Shown here piece by piece: positions 1 through 5,124 of a stretch of DNA of 6,309 nucleotides (position 1 is its first letter; every line of letters starts with the position of its first letter). Both the position numbers and the translations under genes were made by a program. Origin of the DNA: an uncultured Collinsella sp. (lineage in GTDB: Bacteria; Actinomycetota; Coriobacteriia; Coriobacteriales; Coriobacteriaceae); the NCBI GenBank assembly GCA_900550595.1, contig URTB01000084.1:1-6309 (forward strand), given 5' to 3'. The notes beneath the pieces are model-generated. The model was not told the origin of the DNA and did no database searches. It was given only the letters and a program-made list of their open reading frames with translations.

Positions 1-16
1 GCAAGAAAGGATCCGC

Positions 17-1630
17 ATGGCAAGCCTGTCGGATGAAATCTCGTCGCGCCGCACATTCGCGATCATCAGCCACCCGGACGCCGGTAAGACCACACTTACC
101 GAGAAGCTGCTGCTCTATACCGGCAGCATCCAGACCGCCGGCTCGGTCAAGGGCAAGAGCTCGGCCAAGCATGCCGTCTCGGACTGGATGGACATCGAGA
201 AGGAGCGCGGTATCTCCGTTACCTCCTCGGTGCTGCAGTTTACCTACAACGGCGCCTGCGTCAATATTCTCGATACCCCCGGCCACCAGGACTTCTCGGA
301 GGATACCTACCGTACGCTTATGGCCGCCGACGCCGCTGTCATGGTCATCGACGGCGCTAAGGGCGTCGAGGCCCAGACCAAAAAGCTCTTTAAGGTTTGT
401 ACGCTGCGTCACATTCCCATCTTCACCTTTGTGAACAAGCTCGACCACGAGGCTCGCGATCCGTTTGAGCTCATGGAAGAGATCGAGAACGTCCTGGGTA
501 TCAATACGTATCCCATGAATTGGCCAATCGGCAGCGGCCGCAACTTCCGCGGCGTGTTCGATCGTCAGACCCGTCACGTCATTGCCTTTGAGGGCGACGG
601 TCACGCCAACGCCACTAAGAAGGTCGCCGAGGTTGAGGCCGAGTTGGGCGATCCTTCCATGGATGAGCTCATCGGCGAAGAGAACCATAAGAACCTGGTG
701 AACGACATCGAGCTGCTCGATGGCGCCGGCGACGAGCTCGACTTGGATGCCGTGGCCTGCGGCAAGCTGAGCCCGGCGTTCTTTGGCTCGGCGCTCACCA
801 ACTTTGGCGTGGAGCCCTTCCTCAAGGAGTTCCTGCGCCTGGCCCCGACGCCGCGCGCCTATACCGATACGCTCACCAGCGAACCGGTCGATCCCTGCCG
901 CGACGACTTTAGTGGCTTTGTGTTTAAGATCCAGGCCAACATGGACAAGAACCACCGCGACCGCATCGCCTTTGTGCGCATTTGCTCGGGCAAGTTCGAG
1001 CGCGGCATGGATGCCTTCCACGTGCAGGGCAACCGCAAACTCAAGCTTGCCACGGGCACGTCGATGATGGCCGATGACCGCGCCATCGTGGACGAGGCGT
1101 ACGCGGGCGATATCGTGGGCCTGTTCGATCCGGGTATCTTTAGCATCGGCGACACCGTGTGCTCCGGCAAGCGCCACGTGCAGTATCCGCAGATCCCGAC
1201 GTTTGCCCCCGAGATGTTCGCTCGCATTACGCAGGTCGACACGCTCAAGCGCAAGCAGTTCGTCAAGGGTATGGAGGAGCTTGCCCAGGAGGGTGCCATC
1301 CAGATCTTCCGCGACCTGGGTGCCGGCATGGAGAGCGTCATCGTGGGCGTGGTCGGCGTGCTGCAGTTTGAGGTACTCGAGCGCCGCCTCAAGGCCGAGT
1401 ACCGTGTTGAGGTTCGTCGCCAGCCGCTGCCCTATACGGACATTCGCTGGATCCAGAACGACCCCGACACCATCGATATCCCGGGCCTTTCGCTCACGCG
1501 CGACACGCTGCGCGTCGAGGACATGCGCGGCGGCAAGCTGCTGCTGTTTACGAGTCCGTGGAACGTGGATTGGGCAACCGATCACAACCCCGATCTTATC
1601 CTGTCGGAGTTTGGCAACGTAGCGTTTTAG
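17..1630 (+). CDS. prfC: Peptide chain release factor 3 (RF3), translational GTPase
   Basis: RF3 is a cytoplasmic GTPase that removes the class I release factors RF1 and RF2 from the ribosome after peptide release. The 537-residue protein is complete and close to the usual ~530 residues. The GTPase signatures are all visible: P-loop HPDAGKTT (residues 19-26), switch I region ERGISVT (63-69), DTPGH (86-90) and NKLD (140-143). The stretch SDWMDIEKERGIS before switch I and the sequence after DTPGH (QDFSEDTYR) are typical of RF3 rather than EF-G. After the G domain (to about residue 280) come a beta-barrel domain II and an RF3-type C-terminal domain (about 395-525). The ATG at 17 has an AAAGGA ribosome binding site five bases upstream. 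A strong hairpin follows the stop codon, so the gene probably ends its own transcript. The promoter lies outside the window. Nothing is missing or broken. Confidence 0.97.
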   Translation: MASLSDEISSRRTFAIISHPDAGKTTLTEKLLLYTGSIQTAGSVKGKSSAKHAVSDWMDIEKERGISVTSSVLQFTYNGACVNILDTPGHQDFSEDTYRTLMAADAAVMVIDGAKGVEAQTKKLFKVCTLRHIPIFTFVNKLDHEARDPFELMEEIENVLGINTYPMNWPIGSGRNFRGVFDRQTRHVIAFEGDGHANATKKVAEVEAELGDPSMDELIGEENHKNLVNDIELLDGAGDELDLDAVACGKLSPAFFGSALTNFGVEPFLKEFLRLAPTPRAYTDTLTSEPVDPCRDDFSGFVFKIQANMDKNHRDRIAFVRICSGKFERGMDAFHVQGNRKLKLATGTSMMADDRAIVDEAYAGDIVGLFDPGIFSIGDTVCSGKRHVQYPQIPTFAPEMFARITQVDTLKRKQFVKGMEELAQEGAIQIFRDLGAGMESVIVGVVGVLQFEVLERRLKAEYRVEVRRQPLPYTDIRWIQNDPDTIDIPGLSLTRDTLRVEDMRGGKLLLFTSPWNVDWATDHNPDLILSEFGNVAF

Positions 1631-1635
1631 TGTGC

Positions 1636-1674
1636 CGGCGCGGTGGCCTGGCGGGGCTGCCGCGCCGTTTGCTT
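1636..1674 (+). terminator. Rho-independent-type terminator after prfC
   Basis: Bases 1636-1648 can pair with 1655-1667 in a continuous 13-bp stem. The outer 8 bp are pure GC (CGGCGCGG/CCGCGCCG), followed by two G-U pairs and three GC pairs, with a six-base loop. The stem is followed by TTTGCTT, a short and interrupted T-run. It starts six bases after the prfC stop. The stem is very stable but the T-tract is modest, so termination may be incomplete. Confidence 0.65.
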
Positions 1675-1701
1675 GCCTGATGCCGTGTGAGCGGCTATCA
1701 T
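1673..1701 (+). promoter_or_regulatory. Sigma-70-type promoter of the VUT-SDR operon
   Basis: The -35 box TTGCCT (1673-1678, 4/6 match to TTGACA) and the -10 box TATCAT (1696-1701, 5/6 match to TATAAT) are separated by the ideal 17 bases. Transcription would start near 1706-1708, giving a leader of about 80 nt before the ATG at 1787. The -35 box overlaps the T-run of the prfC terminator, so the two signals are packed end to end. Assigned by consensus match only. Confidence 0.55.
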
Positions 1702-1705
1702 ACCC

Positions 1706-1786
1706 ACCGTCGTCTCAAGACCGGGGCGTCCGAGCAGTTCGGGTCCGATATCCTGCTCGTTAAACCTAAAACCAAAGGAGTACATA
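1706..1786 (+). promoter_or_regulatory. Structured 5' leader of the VUT gene; possible preQ1-I-like riboswitch
   Basis: The predicted ~80-nt leader contains a perfect 7-bp hairpin, CGAGCAG (1731-1737) with CTGCTCG (1753-1759), with a 15-base loop that begins TTCGGGTCC. An A-rich tail (1760-1773) holding two ACC triplets leads straight into the ribosome binding site AAAGGAG (1774-1780), six bases before the ATG. Either ACC (1764-1766 or 1771-1773) could pair with GGT (1742-1744) in the loop and form an H-type pseudoknot. This order (stem, loop starting UUC, C after the pairing triplet, A-rich tail, short pseudoknot, SD) resembles class I preQ1 aptamers. TCCT (1751-1754) could alternatively pair with AGGA of the SD (1776-1779), in competition with the hairpin. 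The gene downstream belongs to a queuosine-precursor transporter family, which makes the idea reasonable. The loop is longer than in the aptamers I remember and the match is by eye, so this is a hypothesis. Confidence 0.3.
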
Positions 1787-2509
1787 ATGATCAAGAAGGT
1801 CATGGAGGACTATAAGGTCCTGTTGCGGAGCATTCCCGCGGCAACGGTTTCGCTGTTTTTCGTGAGTGTCATCATGATGAACCTGCTGGCCAACAAAGAG
1901 CTCATCAGCCTGCCGTATCTGGCACTCGATTGCGGCTTTGTGGTGAGCTGGGTTTCGTTTTTGTGCCAGGACATGATCTGCAAGCGCTTTGGCGCCAAGG
2001 CATCCATCAAAATCTCTATCCTCGCGCTGCTGGTCAACCTGGCCGTGAGCCTGTGCTTTTGGGCATGCTCGCTCACGCCCGGTATGTGGGGCGCCTACTA
2101 CGACACGGGCATGATCGAGGTTAACACTGCCCTTAACGCCACCATCGGCGGCACCTGGTACGTGGTGCTGGGCTCTTCGCTGGCAATGCTCGTCTCTGCC
2201 GTGGTTAACTCCACGCTCAACCAGTCGCTCGGCCGTATGCTCAAAAAGAATAACTTTGCGAGCTTCGCCTTCCGCTCCTATGTGTCCACGGGTGTTGGCC
2301 AGTTTATCGACAACCTGGTCTTTGCCATTGTAGTGAGCCACACGTTCTTTGGTTGGACCTGGGTGCAGGTCCTTATGTGCTCGCTGACCGGCGCTGTTGC
2401 CGAGCTGCTGTGCGAGGTCTTCCTGAGCCCCGTGGGCTACAAGGTCGTGCGCGGCTGGGAGCGCGAGAATGTGGGTTCCGAGTACCTCGAGCGCCACGCA
2501 ACCGCCTAA
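1787..2509 (+). CDS. VUT family (YhhQ/COG1738-like) membrane protein, putative queuosine-precursor transporter
   Basis: A 240-residue integral membrane protein with six likely transmembrane segments (about residues 15-34, 44-62, 73-95, 124-146, 164-185, 190-213) and a charged C-terminal tail. The block RSYVSTGVGQFIDNLVF (163-179) matches the R-S-x-x-S-T-x-x-G-Q-x-x-D signature of the VUT_1/YhhQ family. Characterised members import queuosine precursors (preQ0, preQ1 or queuine) for tRNA modification; the family assignment is what I see, the substrate is inferred. The motif after helix 2 reads D62-MICKRFG, whereas typical members as I recall have D-x-x-x-E-x-Y/F-G, so the acidic residue is a lysine (K66) here. 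The ATG at 1787 has a strong AAAGGAG site six bases upstream. It is the first gene of a two-gene operon, with only nine bases between its stop and the next start. Confidence 0.8.
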   Translation: MIKKVMEDYKVLLRSIPAATVSLFFVSVIMMNLLANKELISLPYLALDCGFVVSWVSFLCQDMICKRFGAKASIKISILALLVNLAVSLCFWACSLTPGMWGAYYDTGMIEVNTALNATIGGTWYVVLGSSLAMLVSAVVNSTLNQSLGRMLKKNNFASFAFRSYVSTGVGQFIDNLVFAIVVSHTFFGWTWVQVLMCSLTGAVAELLCEVFLSPVGYKVVRGWERENVGSEYLERHATA

Positions 2510-2518
2510 GGAGCAAGT

Positions 2519-3199
2519 ATGCGGGTTTTGATCACGGGCGCTTCGGGCGGTATCGGAGCCGCATGCGTGCAGCGCTTTTTGGACGAGGGCCACGAGGTCG
2601 TGGGCTTTGATCTGCTGCCGGCGGCAATCGAACACGAGCGCTACCGCCATCTAATTGTTGATGTCCGCGAACCGGGCTCGTTTCCAGGCGACCTTGAACC
2701 CCAAGTGATCGTGAACGTTGCCGGTACGCAGGATTCGGCCGACGATATCGCCGCCAACCTGTGTGGCACCATCAACGTGACCGAGCGCTACGCCTTTGTG
2801 GGGGAGGGGCTCGCCGCCAAGCCTGCGCCGGCTATCAAATCCGTGGTCAATGTGGGGTCGGCGAGCGGGCATACGGGATCGGAGTTTCCCGCCTATGCCG
2901 CCAGCAAGGGCGGCGTTATCGCCTACACCAAGAACCTTGCAAACCGCCTGGCGCCGCAGGCCATTGCCAACAGTGTGGACCCGGGTGGCGTTATCACGCC
3001 GCTCAACCGTTGCGTGATGGAAGACGAACACCTGTGGAGCCAGATTATGGAGCTCACGCCGCTTAAGCGCTGGGCCACTGCCCAAGAGATCGCCGAGTGG
3101 ATCTACTTTGTGGGCGTGACTAACCGGTTTATGACCGGGCAGAGTCTGTTGATCGATGGCGGCGAGGCCGGCCGCACACAATTTATTTGGCCCGAATAA
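2519..3199 (+). CDS. Short-chain dehydrogenase/reductase (classical SDR)
   Basis: A 226-residue cytoplasmic NAD(P)-dependent oxidoreductase with a Rossmann fold. Visible motifs are the cofactor-binding TGASGGIG (6-13), the NAG-like NVAG (66-69), an active-site Asn in NLCGTINV (N80), Ser in NVGSASG (S114, possibly S116), and the catalytic YAASK (Y126, K130). The post-catalytic DPGGVIT (154-160) replaces the usual PG motif, and LLIDGG lies near the end. An aspartate at the end of beta-2 (D31) suggests NAD(H) preference over NADP(H). At 226 residues it is shorter than the usual ~250, with a compact stretch between beta-2 and beta-4, but all catalytic parts are present. The substrate cannot be read from the sequence; sugar, hydroxysteroid and acyl substrates are all possible. 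The ribosome binding site AAGGAG (2508-2513) overlaps the stop codon of the VUT gene, so the two are almost certainly co-transcribed. Confidence 0.88.
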   Translation: MRVLITGASGGIGAACVQRFLDEGHEVVGFDLLPAAIEHERYRHLIVDVREPGSFPGDLEPQVIVNVAGTQDSADDIAANLCGTINVTERYAFVGEGLAAKPAPAIKSVVNVGSASGHTGSEFPAYAASKGGVIAYTKNLANRLAPQAIANSVDPGGVITPLNRCVMEDEHLWSQIMELTPLKRWATAQEIAEWIYFVGVTNRFMTGQSLLIDGGEAGRTQFIWPE

Positions 3200-3200
3200 G

Positions 3201-3236
3201 AAACGCGCCCGATGGGAAGCCTTCGGGCGCGTTTTT
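3201..3236. terminator. Strong terminator shared by the SDR operon (+) and ung (-)
   Basis: ACGCGCCCGA (3203-3212) pairs perfectly with TCGGGCGCGT (3223-3232), a 10-bp stem that can be extended by two A-T pairs, with a 10-base loop. It is followed on the + strand by TTTTT (3232-3236). Read on the - strand, the same stem is followed by TTTCTTATT, so it can also end transcripts from ung, whose stop lies 14 bases away. It sits between two convergent genes, as expected for a bidirectional terminator. Confidence 0.9.
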
Positions 3237-3249
3237 GATGTATCGATTT

Positions 3250-3975
3250 TTAGCTGAGGCAAGTCCAGTTGACGGGGGTCGAGCCGTGCTGTTCGAGTAG
3301 CCGATTGACTGCCGAGAAGGGGCGCGACCCCATAAAAGCGGGGAGTTCTGCCGTGGCACGGTTGGCCGAAAGCGGCGAGGGGTGCGTAGAGGCCAGACAG
3401 AACTTGTCGGTTGTCTTGCCCGCACCAGTTGTGACGAGCTTGCCTTCGACCATCTGCTGGGCAAAGCGGCCCCATGCCAAAAAGACTACCGGCTGGGGCA
3501 GCTGACAGCAGCGTTCGATAACATAGTCAGTCAGGGTGCTCCAGCCCAGCTTGGCGTGCGAGTTCGCGGCATGCTCGCGCACGGTGAGCGTGGTGTTGAG
3601 GAGCAGGACGCCCTGTTGTGCCCATGGGGTTAGGTCTCCCGTGGCGGGAATGGGGCAACCCAGATCGGCTTTGAGTTCCTTATAGATGTTGCGCAGACTC
3701 GGCGGCAACTTGGTTTGCGTCGTGGGGACCGAGAACGACAGCCCCATGGCCTGGTTGGGCCCGTGATAGGGGTCCTGACCCAAGATGACAACCTTGACCT
3801 GGTCGGCCGGCGTGTAGGCGAGGGCATTGAGGATGTCGTCTTGTGCCGGGTAGATAGTCTGCTCGGCACGCAAAAGGGCGATGCGCTCGAGCAGCTGGTT
3901 CGTAGTGTCACGTACCGGCTGCGGTGCATCGCCCAACCAAGTTGCTATGTTGCGGTTGCGAGTTGCGGTGTCCAT
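3250..3975 (-). CDS. ung: Uracil-DNA glycosylase, family 1
   Basis: Removes uracil from DNA by cleaving the N-glycosidic bond, the first step of base excision repair of deaminated cytosine or misincorporated dUMP. The 241-residue protein has the complete family-1 active site. The water-activating loop GQDPYHGPNQAMGLSFSV (66-83) contains the catalytic D68, Y70 and the uracil-stacking F81. The uracil-specific asparagine is N127 in LLLNTTLTV. The minor-groove intercalation motif HPSPLSANR (198-206) has catalytic H198. Length and motif spacing match bacterial Ung (E. coli equivalents D64, H187, N123). The ATG has AAAGGAG (3986-3980 on the - strand) only four bases upstream. The gene lies 88 bases downstream of the EamA gene on the same strand and converges on the SDR operon across a shared terminator. 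Confidence 0.97.
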   Translation of the reverse strand: MDTATRNRNIATWLGDAPQPVRDTTNQLLERIALLRAEQTIYPAQDDILNALAYTPADQVKVVILGQDPYHGPNQAMGLSFSVPTTQTKLPPSLRNIYKELKADLGCPIPATGDLTPWAQQGVLLLNTTLTVREHAANSHAKLGWSTLTDYVIERCCQLPQPVVFLAWGRFAQQMVEGKLVTTGAGKTTDKFCLASTHPSPLSANRATAELPAFMGSRPFSAVNRLLEQHGSTPVNWTCLS

Positions 3976-4010
3976 GGGGCTCCTTTATGGCAGATGCTCT
4001 GTTGGTATCT

Positions 4011-4016
4011 ATTGTA
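4011..4016 (-). promoter_or_regulatory. Weak candidate -10 box for ung
   Basis: Read on the - strand, TACAAT (5/6 match to TATAAT) lies 35 bases before the ung ATG, in the gap between the EamA gene and ung. No recognisable -35 box lies 16-18 bases upstream, so this is a guess. It would let ung be expressed independently of the transporter gene. Confidence 0.25.
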
Positions 4017-4031
4017 AAGGCGCACCTGAGA

Positions 4032-4055
4032 CCTTTATGCCGCGGCTGCATAAGG
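4032..4055 (-). other. Hairpin between the EamA gene and ung, possible weak transcription barrier
   Basis: On the - strand, CCTTATGC pairs with GCATAAAGG if one A is bulged, around a seven-base loop (AGCCGCG). It lies eight bases after the EamA stop codon. There is no T-run after it, so it is not a canonical Rho-independent terminator. It could protect the 3' end of the transcript or pause polymerase ahead of ung. Confidence 0.35.
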
Positions 4056-4063
4056 AGTGGGGA

Positions 4064-4966
4064 CTACGAGACGCGCTCGGGCGCTCCTGCCATACGAGCC
4101 TGTCCATGCGCGCGAAGGCGCGGAAGCTCGACGGTTGCCACCATGACGCCGGTGAGGATGAGAGCGGCGCCAAAGAAGGCGATGGGGCTCAGGACCTCGC
4201 CGACCAGGAAGAACGAGAAGACGGCGGAGCAGACTGGCTCGAGCGAGAAGGCGAAGCCGGTGGTCTCGGCGGGCACGTGGGGCTGCACGAGTGTTTGGGT
4301 GATAAAGCCATAGGCAGAGCAGATGAGTGCGAGTGCGACGACAACGATGATCTCGCTCGGCGTGCCGGGAAGCGTGAAACCGCCAAAGGTGAATGCGGCG
4401 ATACCCGAGAACAAGCCTCCGAAGCCCAACTGCCAAACGCCCAGAGCCAGCGGGTCGACATCTTCGACAAAGCGCTTCGCCACAATGATATGGCCGGCAT
4501 AGACAAAAGCGGAGAGCAGCATGATGAGCGCGCCCGGGTTCAGGCTGGTGAAGTCGGCGCCCGAGAGCAGCAACATACCGCAGGTGACGATGGTAGTGCC
4601 GACGAGCACTTTGCGTTCGGGGGCGCGGCGCAGCAAGGTGGCGTTGGCAAACGGCACGATCACGACCGTCAGGCTCTGCAAAAAGCCGGCAGTGGAGGCA
4701 GAAGTGAGGCTAGAGCCCAAGCACATGCAGGTGAGCTCGGTTGCCATAATGGCGCCGATGATGGCGGCGCGGACCATAAGGTCGCGGTTGATGCGGAAAG
4801 CGCGCTTGTGGAAGAGCAAAAGGCAGGCCACAAAGGCGATGATGCAGCGCAGCGCAACGATGCTCGTGGCGTTCATACTGTCCATGCCGATCTTCATGAG
4901 GGGGTACGAAAAGCCCCATGCGACGGGAACGGAAAATGAGAGCGCGATTGCTTTTTTGCGATCCAT
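4064..4966 (-). CDS. EamA/DMT-superfamily transporter (ten-helix permease)
   Basis: A 300-residue integral membrane protein made of two tandem EamA repeats (about residues 7-136 and 146-280) with about ten hydrophobic segments. Segment starts are near 7, 36, 66, 92, 119, 146, 174, 204, 236 and 262. Typical features are the N-terminal W-G-F-S-Y-P-L-M-K (17-25) and the repeat-2 motif SLEPVCSAVFSFFLVGE (241-257), with a glutamate ending the ninth helix as in RhaT/EamA-type exporters. Members move metabolites such as amino acids, nucleosides or sugars, usually outward; the substrate here is unknown. A basic, non-membrane tail (283-300) follows the last helix. The ATG has AAAAGGAG (4978-4971 on the - strand) four bases upstream, and that site is predicted to be buried in a hairpin. 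The gene is divergent from a LysR-type regulator, the usual arrangement for a regulator and its target. Confidence 0.92.
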   Translation of the reverse strand: MDRKKAIALSFSVPVAWGFSYPLMKIGMDSMNATSIVALRCIIAFVACLLLFHKRAFRINRDLMVRAAIIGAIMATELTCMCLGSSLTSASTAGFLQSLTVVIVPFANATLLRRAPERKVLVGTTIVTCGMLLLSGADFTSLNPGALIMLLSAFVYAGHIIVAKRFVEDVDPLALGVWQLGFGGLFSGIAAFTFGGFTLPGTPSEIIVVVALALICSAYGFITQTLVQPHVPAETTGFAFSLEPVCSAVFSFFLVGEVLSPIAFFGAALILTGVMVATVELPRLRAHGQARMAGAPERVS

Positions 4967-5124
4967 GGGACTCCTTTTGTTACAGAACGGTTTCGTAAAA
5001 AGGATTCTGCTCCCAGATGTGGATGTAGTAAAGCGAATGTATCTTCAGTATGATTAAGAAATACTAATGTTGGCAGAAAAAGCCCTGGCAAAACGTTTTA
5101 CAGCTACATCGATGTGGAGGCACG
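4967..5124. promoter_or_regulatory. Divergent control region between the EamA gene and the LysR-type gene
   Basis: A 158-bp AT-rich region carrying several dyads. AGTAT (5047-5051) and ATACT (5061-5065) are perfect inverted arms nine bases apart. Around them, GTAT-c-TTC (5039-5046) mirrors GAA-ATAC (5058-5064) with eleven bases between TTC and GAA. This is the size and kind of interrupted dyad that LysR-type regulators bind, although the spacing does not give a strict T-N11-A box. TATGAT (5049-5054) is a possible -10 box for the regulator gene but its -35 region is poor. On the other strand CTGCCA-18-CATACT could serve the EamA gene. Two further perfect palindromes, AAAACGTTTT (5090-5099) and ACATCGATGT (5106-5115), lie close to the regulator's start. 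Promoter assignments are weak; the shared control region is well supported by gene layout. Confidence 0.5.
4972..5004 (-). promoter_or_regulatory. Shine-Dalgarno-sequestering hairpin in the EamA leader
   Basis: On the EamA mRNA strand, TCCTTTT (5004-4998) is exactly complementary to AAAAGGA (4978-4972), which is the gene's own ribosome binding site. The stem continues with TAC/GTA (4997-4995 with 4983-4981), leaving a two-base bulge at 4979-4980. A few weaker pairs (G-U, A-U) close a small loop around CCG. The core 4980-4998 is itself a 19-bp imperfect palindrome, TTAC-ag-AAC-g-GTT-tc-GTAA on the + strand. The structure would block ribosome entry when folded, or the palindrome may be a DNA operator. 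Confidence 0.5.

Noticed and set aside
1766..3475. Two long open frames on the - strand (1766-2650 and 2651-3475) opposite the VUT gene, the SDR gene and part of ung
   Set aside because: Both are antisense or out-of-frame shadows with no recognisable domain and no good ribosome binding site. The genes they overlap are well supported.
4016..4051. A full promoter for ung with a -35 element upstream of TACAAT
   Set aside because: No hexamer at 16-18 bases resembles TTGACA, so only the -10 candidate is listed, at low confidence.
3881..4939. Long open frame (352 codons) on the + strand opposite the EamA gene
   Set aside because: The translation is rich in charged, low-complexity residues (E, G, D, A, H), has no family motif, and lies antisense to a gene with clear membrane segments. 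It is a by-product of the GC-rich codon pattern.
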